Source of the DNA: Lujinxingia vulgaris
Lineage (GTDB): Bacteria; Myxococcota_A; Bradymonadia; Bradymonadales; Bradymonadaceae
Direction of reading: 5' to 3'
Assembly: GCF_007997015.1 (NCBI RefSeq)
Contig: NZ_VOSM01000007.1
Location: forward strand, 124,001 to 188,000
DNA: 64,000 nucleotides
Shown: in pieces, positions 51,223-59,927 of the stretch
Layout: the number at the start of each line of letters is the position of its first letter
How positions within the stretch are numbered: the first letter of the stretch is position 1
Translations under genes and position numbers: made by a program
The notes under the pieces: model-generated
What the model was told of the DNA's origin: nothing
What the model saw: the letters and a program-made list of their open reading frames with translations, nothing else
The model's database searches: none

Positions 51223-53028
51223 TTAGATGAGAATGCCGGCGATGGTGGCGGTCATAAACGCCGCCAGGGTGCCGCCGAACATCGCGCGCAGCGCGATGCG
51301 CGCCAGATCGCCCTTGCGCTCGGGGGCGATGCCGCCGATGCCACCGAGCTGAATGCCGATGGAGCCAAAGTTCGCAAAGCCGCAGAGCGCGTAGGTGGCG
51401 ATGATGATGGAGCGCTCCGAGAGCACGACGTTGGGGTCGAGCAGAAGCTGCTGGAGGCTGCCGTAGGCGACGAGCTCGTTGATGACCATCTTCTCACCGA
51501 GGAGGCGCGCGATGGTGTAGCAGTCTTCAAAGGGCACGCCCATCACCCAGGCAAAGGGCCAGAAGATGTAGCCAAAGATGTCCTGCATGGTGATCACGGG
51601 GGCAATCCAGGAGGCGGCCATGCCCGGGGCGGCCTGCATGGTCTCGACGCAGCCGACCACGGCGGCGTCGGCGACGGTGGCCGGGTCGCAACCCTCGGGG
51701 AGCGCCATGCCGCCCGCGGCAAAGGCCTCGGCCAGCGAGCCCAGGGTGGACTTGTTGATCATCATGCTGGGCCAGGTGATCAGGTAGTTCACAAGCTCAA
51801 TCAGCGCGATGAAGGCCAGCAGCATGGCGGCGACGTTGAGCGCGAGTTTCATGCCCTCGGCGGCGCCGCGGCTGGCGGCGTCGAGCACGTTGACGTCTTC
51901 GCGCAGGTCCTCCATCTCGAGCTTGCCGGCGGTGACCGGGCGGTCGGTCTCCGGGTAGATGATCTTGGCGATCACCAGCGCGGCCGGCGCGCTCATCACC
52001 GAGGCCGCCAGGAGGTGGCCGGCGATATCCGGGAAGGAGGGCTCCATCATGCCCACGTAGATGGCCAGCACGCCGCCGGCGACCGTGGCAAAACCGCCGG
52101 TCATCACGACCATCAGCTCCGACAGGGTCATGTTTTTGACAAAGGGTTTGACGACGAGCGGGGCCTCGGTCTGGCCCACAAAAATGTTGGCGGCGGCCGA
52201 CATGCTCTCCGCGCCGCTGATGCCCATGGTGCGCTGCATGACCCAGGCGAACATGTGCACGAGCTTCTGCATGATGCCCAGGTGGTAGAGCACGGTCATC
52301 AGGGCGCTGAAGAAGATGATGGTGGGGAGCACGGCAAAGGCGAAGTTGATAAGGCCGCCTTCGACCGAGCCCGTCACATAGCTTGAGAAGATGAAGTCTG
52401 CGCCGGTGTTGGTGAACTCCAACAGTTTGCTGACGGCGACGGTGGCGACCTCAAAGACCTTCTGGCCGCCGGGGACGTAGAAGATAAAGAGGGCGAAGAG
52501 GAGCTGCAGGCCGGTGCCGATGCCCACGAGCTTCCAGTCGACTTTGCGGCGGTTGGTCGACATCAGCCAGGCCACGCCCAGAAGGGCGAAGATGCCAAAG
52601 AAGCTGATGAATTTTTCAAAAAAGCTCGACTCTTCGCCTTTCATGCGGCTGAGCTCGAAGGTCTCGGGCTGGGCGGCCTGCTCATCGACGGCGTCGGCCG
52701 CGGCGTTGTCGGGCGCGGCTTCTTCGGCAGCTTCGCTGTCGGCGGCGGCCTGCTCGGCGGGCGCTTCGTCGAGCGCCTCTTCGACCTGCTCGGCTTCAGC
52801 CGGCGGCGGGGAGGCGACCGCTTCTTCGAGCTGTGCGTCGGCCAGCTCGCCAGTATCGTCGGTGCCGTCACCGTCGCCGGAGTCGGGCTGAGCGATCTCC
52901 TGAGCGACCGAGGGGGAGGTGCGCCCGACGACCATGCCGGTGGCAATGACCGATGAGCAGAAGAGGAAGACGAACCACGCCATCGCGTAGAGGATGCGAC
53001 GCTGAGCCAACTGGCGGGGGCTATGCAT
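51223..53028 (-). CDS. nupC: Concentrative nucleoside transporter with extended N-terminus
   Basis: 601 residues. The C-terminal about 400 residues match NupC/CNT transporters: GVAWLMSTNRRKVDWKLVGIG, QTEAPLVVKPFV, MTLSELMVVMTGGFATVAGG and GFANFGSIGIQLGGI. These import nucleosides with a proton or sodium. Unusually there is an N-terminal extension of about 180 residues: an initial membrane segment (about 12-35, MAWFVFLFCSSVIATGMV) and an acidic Ala/Glu/Asp-rich linker (about 48-155) that would lie outside the membrane. The start at 53028 is chosen because 53067 adds a Pro-rich piece. First gene of the salvage operon. Confidence 0.9.
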   Translation of the reverse strand: MHSPRQLAQRRILYAMAWFVFLFCSSVIATGMVVGRTSPSVAQEIAQPDSGDGDGTDDTGELADAQLEEAVASPPPAEAEQVEEALDEAPAEQAAADSEAAEEAAPDNAAADAVDEQAAQPETFELSRMKGEESSFFEKFISFFGIFALLGVAWLMSTNRRKVDWKLVGIGTGLQLLFALFIFYVPGGQKVFEVATVAVSKLLEFTNTGADFIFSSYVTGSVEGGLINFAFAVLPTIIFFSALMTVLYHLGIMQKLVHMFAWVMQRTMGISGAESMSAAANIFVGQTEAPLVVKPFVKNMTLSELMVVMTGGFATVAGGVLAIYVGMMEPSFPDIAGHLLAASVMSAPAALVIAKIIYPETDRPVTAGKLEMEDLREDVNVLDAASRGAAEGMKLALNVAAMLLAFIALIELVNYLITWPSMMINKSTLGSLAEAFAAGGMALPEGCDPATVADAAVVGCVETMQAAPGMAASWIAPVITMQDIFGYIFWPFAWVMGVPFEDCYTIARLLGEKMVINELVAYGSLQQLLLDPNVVLSERSIIIATYALCGFANFGSIGIQLGGIGGIAPERKGDLARIALRAMFGGTLAAFMTATIAGILI

Positions 53029-53257
53029 AGGGACTGCTCCACGAAAAGGGGCCGAGAGACGAGGCACTCTAAGCCCAAAGTCTTGCCTGTGACAAGGCGG
53101 CCTGTGCGCGCAGGAATGTTGGCAAAGGGGGCCCCGTTGGCTATACCGGAGCCGGCGTGAGAAGCCGGGCGCGCGGCCCCGGCGGCCTTCTCTTTGTGGG
53201 GAGGCGCGGGTCTACGAGCGATGCCTCAGACGATGTTTTTGCCAGCGGAGTGCTACG

Positions 53258-53530
53258 ATGCGACGACAGATTCAGAAACTTATCGACGATGAGATCAACC
53301 CCTTTGTCGCCGGACACGGCGGACGCATCGAGCTTGTGGATTACCTCGATCGCAACGTCTACATCCAGATGCTGGGCGGCTGCCAGGGGTGTGCGGCCTC
53401 GTCGGCCACGCTCAAGCAGGGCGTGGAGCGCCTGCTTCGCGAGGCGTTCAACGACGAGATCGCTCAGATCATCGACGTGACCGACCACGGCTCGGGTGAT
53501 AACCCTTATTATACCGAGAGCCCCTTTTAA
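53258..53530 (+). CDS. NifU-like iron-sulfur scaffold
   Basis: 90 residues, the stand-alone NifU C-terminal (Nfu) domain. CxxC is present in GGCQGCAASSATLKQGVERLL (Cys residues about 42 and 45), the pair that bridges a 4Fe-4S cluster between subunits. Fe-S delivery is expected. GGAG upstream and a terminator at 53586-53622 isolate it. Confidence 0.92.
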   Translation: MRRQIQKLIDDEINPFVAGHGGRIELVDYLDRNVYIQMLGGCQGCAASSATLKQGVERLLREAFNDEIAQIIDVTDHGSGDNPYYTESPF

Positions 53531-53585
53531 TTGAGGGAGTACGCTGCGCCGGTTCATCTCATGGTTCTGGCGAGCGGGACGTTGA

Positions 53586-53622
53586 AGGCGCGCGACCGGT
53601 AACGGTCCGCGCCTGTTTTTTT
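53586..53622 (+). terminator. Terminator of the NifU-like gene
   Basis: AGGCGCG and GACCG pair with CGGTC and CGCGCCT around GTAA, with one bulged base, then a T-run of seven. Confidence 0.9.
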
Positions 53623-53624
53623 AG

Positions 53625-53794
53625 GTGTGTGTTTTTTTTGGAAGGTTGAGAGGGTGAGGGCGCCGCTGCGGAAAGGGCGGCGCTTTTGCTGATGTTGCGC
53701 GGCGCCCGGTGGCGTCGCCGGATTTTTGTCTGCTCGCCAGGTGACCTGGTGAGAGGCCGCCGCTCTTTTGAAAAGGGCGGCAAGGAGTGGTCGG
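53625..53794 (+). promoter_or_regulatory. Structured leader of metH
   Basis: Four hairpins in sequence: GCGCCGC/GCGGCGC followed by TTTT (53660-53687), a CCGG...CCGG stem with ATTTTT (about 53710-53735), CTCGCCAGGT/ACCTGGTGAG (about 53733-53753) and GCCGCC/GGGCGGC (about 53756-53781) that ends next to the AAGGAG at 53782-53787. A regulatory leader is likely; no known riboswitch consensus was matched. Confidence 0.45.
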
Positions 53795-56700
53795 ATGAAC
53801 GAGTCGAAAGTCGGCAGAATCGAAGCGGCGCTCAAAGAGCGCATCCTGGTGTTGGACGGGGCGATGGGCACGATGATCCAGCGCCATAAACTGCAAGAGG
53901 CCGACTTTCGGGGGGAGCGTTTTGCCGACCACCCGAGCCCCTTGCAGGGCAATAACGACCTGCTGGCGATGACGCGGCCGGATGTGATCGGGGCGATTCA
54001 CCGGGAGTATCTGGAGGCGGGCGCCGACATCATCGAGACCAACACCTTTAACGCCCAGCGCATCTCGATGGCGGACTACGACCTCGAAGACGTGGTCTAT
54101 GAGCTCAACGTGGCCGCCGCGAAGCTGGCGGTGGAAGTGGCCCGGGAGGTGAGCGCGAGACCCGGGGAGCGGCCGCGTTTTGTGGCCGGTTCGGTGGGGC
54201 CGACCAACCGCGCGCTCTCGATGTCGCCGGATGTGAACCGGCCGATGTACCGCGCGGTGAGCTTTGATGAAATCCGCGAGGCCTACGCCGAGCAGATCGA
54301 GGGGCTGATGGACGGGGGCGTCGACCTGCTCCTGGCCGAGACGGTGTTTGATACGCTCAACCTCAAAGCCTTCATTGTGGCGATGGAGGAGGTCTTTGAG
54401 CGGCGAGGGGAAAGGCTGCCGCTGATGATCTCGGTGACGATCACGGATCGGAGCGGGCGTACGCTCTCCGGCCAGACCATCGAGGCCTTCTGGACCTCGG
54501 TGGCGCACGCGCGTCCGCTTAGTGTGGGCATCAACTGTGCGCTGGGGGCCGAAGAGATGCGCCCCTTTATGGGGGAGCTTGCGCGCATCGCCCCGATTTA
54601 TACGAGCTGCTATCCCAACGCCGGTTTGCCCAATGAGTTCGGGGAGTACGAGCAGTCGGCCGCGCAGATGGCGACGATCATCGAAGAGTTTGCCCAGCAG
54701 GGCTGGCTCAACGTGGTGGGTGGTTGCTGCGGCACGACCCCGGAGCATATCGGTGCGATTGCTGAGCGCGTGGGCGGATACGCCCCGCGCGTGCCGCCGG
54801 AGGTCGATACGCTCACGCGCTACTCGGGCCTTGAGCCCTGCGTGCTGCGCCCCGACGCGAACTTCACGATGGTGGGGGAGCGCACCAATGTGACGGGCTC
54901 GCGTAAGTTTGCGCGATTGATCCGCGCCGAGGATTACGAAGAGGCGCTCTCGGTGGCCCGACACCAGGTCGAGGGGGGCGCCAACATCCTGGACATCAAC
55001 GTCGACGACGGGATGCTCGACTCGGCGCAGGTGATGACGGATTTCTTAAATCTCATCGCCACTGAGCCCGAAATCAGCAAGCTGCCGATCATGATCGACT
55101 CCTCGCGTTGGGAGGTGATCGAGGCCGGGCTTAAATGCGTGCAGGGCAAAGCCATTGTGAACTCCATCAGCCTCAAAGAGGGCGAGGAGGTCTTCCGGCG
55201 TCAGGCCGAGACGATCCGGCGCTACGGGGCGGCGGTGGTCGTGATGCTCTTTGATGAGGAGGGGCAGGCGGTGACGCTTGAGCATCGCCGGCGCATCGCG
55301 CACCGAGCGGTGGGGATTTTGAAGGAGGTGGGCTTCGCGCCGCAGGACATCATCTTCGACGCCAACATCCTCACCGTCGGCACGGGCATGGCCGAGCATG
55401 ATGATTATGCGGTGGGCTTTATTGAGGGCGTGCGCGCGATCAAGACGGAGATCGAGGGGGTGAAGACCATCGGCGGGGTGAGCAACGTCTCGTTCTCGTT
55501 TCGGGGACAGGACGCGGTGCGCGAGGCGATCAACGCGGCCTTTTTGTACCACGCGATCAAGGCCGGGCTGGATATGGGCATCGTCAACGCCGGGCAGATC
55601 GAGGTGTACGACGAGATCAACCCGGAGTTGTTGGAGCTCGTCGAAGACATGCTGCTCAACCGTCGGCCGGACGCGACCGAGCGACTCGTGGACTTCTCGG
55701 AGCGCTACACCGCCGACCCGCGTCGGGAGGCCAGGGAGGCCCAGTGGCGCGAGGGCACGGTGGAGGAGCGCCTCAAACATGCTTTGATCAAGGGCATCGT
55801 CGACTACGTGGAGGCCGATGTGGCCGAGGCGCTCGATCAGTACCCGCGGGCGCTGGATATCATCGAAGGCCCGCTGATGGCGGGGATGGGCGTTGTGGGC
55901 GATCTTTTTGGCGAGGGGAAGATGTTTTTGCCCCAGGTCGTCAAGAGCGCCCGCGCCATGAAGAAGGCTGTGGCTTACCTGCTGCCGCGCATGGAGGCGG
56001 AGAAGGAAGATGGGGAGGCCGAGGGGCGCGGCACGATCGTGATGGCCACGGTGAAGGGCGATGTGCATGACATCGGCAAAAACATCGTCGGCGTGGTGCT
56101 GGGCTGCAACAACTACGAGGTGGTGGACCTGGGCGTGATGGTGCCCGCCGAGCAGATTCTGGATGCGGTGGAGGAGCACAACGCCGACATCCTGGGGTTG
56201 AGCGGGCTGATTACGCCCTCGCTCGATGAGATGGTGCATGTGGCCAGCGAGATGGAGCGGCGCGGCATGAAGGTGCCGCTGCTCATTGGCGGCGCCACCA
56301 CAAGTCGCAGGCATACCTCGATTAAGATTTCGCCCAACTACAGCGGGGCGGTGGTGCATGTTGTGGACGCGTCGCGGGTGGGCGCGGCGGTGGGCGGGCT
56401 GCTTGGCGACGATAAAGAGACGTACGTCGAGGAGAACCGGGAGCAGCAGGCCCGCGACCGCGAGATCTACAAGCAGCGCAGCGCGCGACCGTTGTTGAGC
56501 ATTGAAGATGCGCGGGCGCGGCGCACGCCCATTACGTTTAAGGCCGAAGACATCGCCGAGCCGAGTTTCCTGGGTGTGCGCCAGATCGACGATCTCTCGC
56601 TGGAGGCGCTGATCCCGTACATCGACTGGACGCCTTTCTTTGTGGCCTGGGAGATCCGCGGCGCGTATCCGCAGGTGCTCGACGATGAGCGTTATCGCGA

Positions 56701-57466
56701 GATTGCGCGCGAGACCTTTGATAACGGCCGGCGGATGCTCGACCAGATCGTGGCGGATCGTTCGCTGCGCGCCAGCGCGGCCTGGGGCTTCTTCCCGGCG
56801 AACGCCGAGGGCGATGATATTTTGCTCTTTGAAGACGAGACGCGCGAGAAGGTGCAGGAGCGCCTCTGCATGCTGCGTCAGCAGCGGGAGCGCCACGGGG
56901 AGGAGCAGGCCAACCGCTGCCTTGCCGACTACATCGCGCCGGTGGAGAGCGGGCTCAACGATTATATGGGAGCGTTTGCGGTCTGCGCCGGCCACGGGGT
57001 CGACGAGCTCGTGGCGCGCTTCCACGCCGATCACGACGACTACAACGCGATCATGGTCAAGGTGCTGGCCGATCGCCTGGCCGAAGCTTTTGCCGAATAC
57101 CTGCATCGCCAGGCGCGGGAGGCCTGGGGGTATGGGCGAGGGGAGTCGCTGAGCAACGATGAGCTGATTGCCGAGAAGTACCGGGGGATTCGCCCGGCGC
57201 CGGGCTACCCGGCCTGCCCGGATCACACCGAGAAGGCCAAGCTCTGGGAGCTGCTCGATGTGGAGAAGCGCGTGGGGCTCAAGCTCACCGAGAGCTTTGC
57301 GATGTGGCCCACCGCGGCGGTCAGCGGCTGGTATTTTGGCCACCCGGAGTCACGCTACCTGCGCGTGGGCGATGTGGGCGAGGATCAGATCCGCGACTAC
57401 GCCCGCCGCAAGAAGATGAGTGTGGCCGAGGTTGAGCGCTGGCTTGCGCCCAACCTCGGCTACTGA
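53795..57466 (+). CDS. metH: Cobalamin-dependent methionine synthase
   Basis: 1223 residues, complete four-module MetH. Homocysteine domain with zinc cysteines in GINCALG (about 247) and GGCCGTT (about 309-310), pterin domain (about 340-600) with [12 protein letters not shown] and [12 protein letters not shown], cobalamin domain with [20 protein letters not shown] (axial His about 758), and the SAM-dependent reactivation domain (about 900-1223) ending with [23 protein letters not shown] at 53782-53787 supports ATG 53795. It remakes methionine from homocysteine and methyl-tetrahydrofolate. Preceded by a structured leader. Confidence 0.97.
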   Translation: MNESKVGRIEAALKERILVLDGAMGTMIQRHKLQEADFRGERFADHPSPLQGNNDLLAMTRPDVIGAIHREYLEAGADIIETNTFNAQRISMADYDLEDVVYELNVAAAKLAVEVAREVSARPGERPRFVAGSVGPTNRALSMSPDVNRPMYRAVSFDEIREAYAEQIEGLMDGGVDLLLAETVFDTLNLKAFIVAMEEVFERRGERLPLMISVTITDRSGRTLSGQTIEAFWTSVAHARPLSVGINCALGAEEMRPFMGELARIAPIYTSCYPNAGLPNEFGEYEQSAAQMATIIEEFAQQGWLNVVGGCCGTTPEHIGAIAERVGGYAPRVPPEVDTLTRYSGLEPCVLRPDANFTMVGERTNVTGSRKFARLIRAEDYEEALSVARHQVEGGANILDINVDDGMLDSAQVMTDFLNLIATEPEISKLPIMIDSSRWEVIEAGLKCVQGKAIVNSISLKEGEEVFRRQAETIRRYGAAVVVMLFDEEGQAVTLEHRRRIAHRAVGILKEVGFAPQDIIFDANILTVGTGMAEHDDYAVGFIEGVRAIKTEIEGVKTIGGVSNVSFSFRGQDAVREAINAAFLYHAIKAGLDMGIVNAGQIEVYDEINPELLELVEDMLLNRRPDATERLVDFSERYTADPRREAREAQWREGTVEERLKHALIKGIVDYVEADVAEALDQYPRALDIIEGPLMAGMGVVGDLFGEGKMFLPQVVKSARAMKKAVAYLLPRMEAEKEDGEAEGRGTIVMATVKGDVHDIGKNIVGVVLGCNNYEVVDLGVMVPAEQILDAVEEHNADILGLSGLITPSLDEMVHVASEMERRGMKVPLLIGGATTSRRHTSIKISPNYSGAVVHVVDASRVGAAVGGLLGDDKETYVEENREQQARDREIYKQRSARPLLSIEDARARRTPITFKAEDIAEPSFLGVRQIDDLSLEALIPYIDWTPFFVAWEIRGAYPQVLDDERYREIARETFDNGRRMLDQIVADRSLRASAAWGFFPANAEGDDILLFEDETREKVQERLCMLRQQRERHGEEQANRCLADYIAPVESGLNDYMGAFAVCAGHGVDELVARFHADHDDYNAIMVKVLADRLAEAFAEYLHRQAREAWGYGRGESLSNDELIAEKYRGIRPAPGYPACPDHTEKAKLWELLDVEKRVGLKLTESFAMWPTAAVSGWYFGHPESRYLRVGDVGEDQIRDYARRKKMSVAEVERWLAPNLGY

Positions 57467-57488
57467 GCCCGCGCGGGCTTTTGGGGCT

Positions 57489-59492
57489 TTATTCGCCGGC
57501 CTCGACCTGATCGTCGAGGCCGGCGGCGGCTTCGAGGTTGAGGCCGACGGCCAGGCGGTCGGCCTGCTGGCCGTGCACATCGATCTGGGGATCGCTGATG
57601 CGCGCCCACTCGAGCTCCGCGCCAGCCTGCACGCTTAAGTTGGAGGCAGCGAGCGAGGGGATGAGCTCGATGAGCTCGGTGATAAGCCCGGTGACACGCG
57701 CGGCGTTGAGATCGAGCAGGGGGGAGTCGGCCAGGTCGCCTTCGGCCTCAATGTCGAGGTCGAACTTGAGCGTGTCGGCATCGACTGTGGGCACCACATC
57801 GAGGGTGATGAAGAGGGCGATGCTCACCACCAGCTCTCGGGGTTTGTCGGCGTGCAGCAAAAAGACGTCGATGATGAAGTCGCCCATGCCCACCTCAATG
57901 GCGCCGCCGACCTCCTCGTCGGTGTCGACGAGCTCGGCCACAGGCGGAAGCAGCGGGCGAAGGCCCAGGCCCACCGGGGTGCCCGGCTCGGCCAGGTCGC
58001 GGATGCGCTGGTCGGAGAGCAGCGCGGCAAGCCCGTCGACGGTCAGGTCAAAGGGCAGGGCGATGGCGCCCAGATCGTCGCCGCCGATGACCTGATGGAA
58101 GAGCCCGCTGCGCCAGACGCCGTGCAGCGCGCGGTCGAGCGCGGTGTTGTTGGTGTGCATGCGCAGGGGGCTTGCGAGGTTGGAGCCGCCGGTGGGGCCG
58201 AGCTCGCGCACCAGCACGCCGGCAACATCCTGCACGTCGGCGTGAGCCTCGGTGGGGAAGACCATCGAGACGTCCACCAGCATGCCCTGCGGGGTTACAA
58301 GAAGGCTCTCAAAGCCCAGGGTGAGCTCTACGCTGCGCCCCAGAAACTCAAAATTCTGGGTGAGGATGGCCGGGTCGTAGAGGCTCTCCACGATGAGGTC
58401 GCCCACGAACTCCGCAAAGGCGACCTGAAGGAGGTTGCCGACGATGTTGCGCAGGGTGTCGTTGTCTTCGATGAGGTTGCTGGTGATGTCGCTGTTCTCC
58501 AGCACCAGCTCGGAGTCGAGGATGCGCAGCTCCAGGCTGTTGTCTTCGCGCGGGGTCAGCTCGATCTGCAGATTGACGCCGACGGTGGCGATGGCCACGT
58601 AACCTTCGATGGGCTCATCGCCGTTGATCGAGAAGATGCCGTCGAGGCGCAGCGCGTCGACCTGCATGGCGATGTCGAGGTAGCCATCCTGCGGGGTGAT
58701 CGCCAGATCGAGGTTCTCAAAAGCGACGCCGGTGAGCTCGAAGTTTTCGGGGAGCTCGGCTCCGGCCACGAACTCCATGATGCGCTCGGGGGTCACAAAC
58801 GCCTCGACCACCTCGGAGATGCGCTCAAATCCGGTGCGGCTGACCTCCACGCGCAGGGCGTCGTCGATGGGGGCGTCGGGCTCACCGAGAGGCCCGAAGT
58901 TGACGCCGCGGCGCGTGGCGCTCTCGTTGCCGGCACGGTCGATGGCCGTCACCGTCACAACATTGAGGCCGGGGTTAAGCGCCAGCTCATAACTAAAATC
59001 TCCGGAGTCTTCGACATCAATAATCTGCTCGCCGACTTTGACCAGAAAGAGACCGGTGCCCTCCTCGACGACGTTGCCGGTGACCATCACCGAGGTGGTG
59101 GTGGAGGCGTCGAGGACCGTGGCGCGCTGCGGGCTGCTCAGGGTGAGCTGCGGAGCGAGCGAGTCGATGACGAAGTCGACCTGATCCTGCTGGCCGCCGC
59201 CCACGACGGTGACGCTGGCTTCGCCCTCGGCGAAGGGGAGGAGCACCTCCCAGCTTCCGCCGGTGACGTCGACGGGCTCGCCGTTGACCTCCACCTGGTC
59301 GATGTTCTCGGCGGTGCCGCGCACGCGCACATTGCTCGTCGACACGAGCTCGCCGGCGGCGGGGGAGGTGATGCTCAGGGAGCGTTCGGTGGTCTCGGCG
59401 GGCTGATCGTCGCCGGAGCAGGCCAGAGGAGAGGCGCCGAGGGCGCCGACGAGCGCCAGGGCGCTGAGGGCGCGGCCGGTTAAGAGGTTCAT
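57489..59492 (-). CDS. Ig-like lipoprotein, function unknown
   Basis: 667 residues. Lipobox region ASPLACSG. Residues 40-130 and 130-220 look like two Ig-type domains: RVRGTAENIDQVEVNGEPVDV and VTVTAIDRAGNESATRRGV, of the kind often found in surface glycan-binding proteins. The C-terminal 400 residues are beta-rich with repeated hydrophobic strands (PENFELTGVAFENLDLAITPQDG), perhaps a lipid- or ligand-binding sandwich. No enzyme motif. ATG at 59492 has a GGAG upstream; the longer frame to 59582 is less likely. Convergent with metH. Confidence 0.65.
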   Translation of the reverse strand: MNLLTGRALSALALVGALGASPLACSGDDQPAETTERSLSITSPAAGELVSTSNVRVRGTAENIDQVEVNGEPVDVTGGSWEVLLPFAEGEASVTVVGGGQQDQVDFVIDSLAPQLTLSSPQRATVLDASTTTSVMVTGNVVEEGTGLFLVKVGEQIIDVEDSGDFSYELALNPGLNVVTVTAIDRAGNESATRRGVNFGPLGEPDAPIDDALRVEVSRTGFERISEVVEAFVTPERIMEFVAGAELPENFELTGVAFENLDLAITPQDGYLDIAMQVDALRLDGIFSINGDEPIEGYVAIATVGVNLQIELTPREDNSLELRILDSELVLENSDITSNLIEDNDTLRNIVGNLLQVAFAEFVGDLIVESLYDPAILTQNFEFLGRSVELTLGFESLLVTPQGMLVDVSMVFPTEAHADVQDVAGVLVRELGPTGGSNLASPLRMHTNNTALDRALHGVWRSGLFHQVIGGDDLGAIALPFDLTVDGLAALLSDQRIRDLAEPGTPVGLGLRPLLPPVAELVDTDEEVGGAIEVGMGDFIIDVFLLHADKPRELVVSIALFITLDVVPTVDADTLKFDLDIEAEGDLADSPLLDLNAARVTGLITELIELIPSLAASNLSVQAGAELEWARISDPQIDVHGQQADRLAVGLNLEAAAGLDDQVEAGE

Positions 59493-59927
59493 GGGTGGTG
59501 CTCCAGGAGGGGTGGTTCGAGGGGGAGGGCTCATGCGGGTGTCAGACCCGTTGGTGATAGCGAGTTTGGCCGGTCGAATCAATGAGCGGGGTTCGGGGCG
59601 AAAGGGGTAAGTAAGTGTGCCACAATGTCGCGCAGGGTGGGTCTGTGTGCCTCAGTTGCCTACATTGTCCTACATCATCATCGACCCGGTTGGAGGACGA
59701 TCGCCCGAGAAGGCCGCTAAAGCCCACGTAAATAAGCGCGCACTCACTGCTGATCGTCGTGCTGAGGGAGCATCAGCCGCGGAAGTGGCCCGAAACTTGA
59801 AATGAGAGCGCGTCGAATGAAGCGCGTTTCTCTGTCAATCCGCGAGAATTGCTGGTCACGAGGGCTCTCTGAGGCCATACTTCGGGCGCGGCAATCCTGC
59901 GATAGCTTTTATGCGATGAGGCAATGC
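59493..59927. other. Divergent intergenic region
   Basis: 435 bp separating the minus-strand lipoprotein and the plus-strand amidase. It should hold both promoters. It has a repeated CCTACAT pair near 59650 and an ACAATGT ... ACATTGT inverted pair around it. No clear -35/-10 pair was seen. Confidence 0.35.

Noticed and set aside
53730-53765. Cobalamin riboswitch upstream of metH
   Set aside because: CCAGGTGACCTGG resembles the B12 box, but the usual conserved core and GCCACTG-like element are not found; B12 riboswitches also rarely control metH.
55046-57343. Long minus-strand frame opposite metH
   Set aside because: High GC with strong codon bias leaves long open frames on the opposite strand. 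The translation has no recognisable motif, while the plus strand is a complete MetH.
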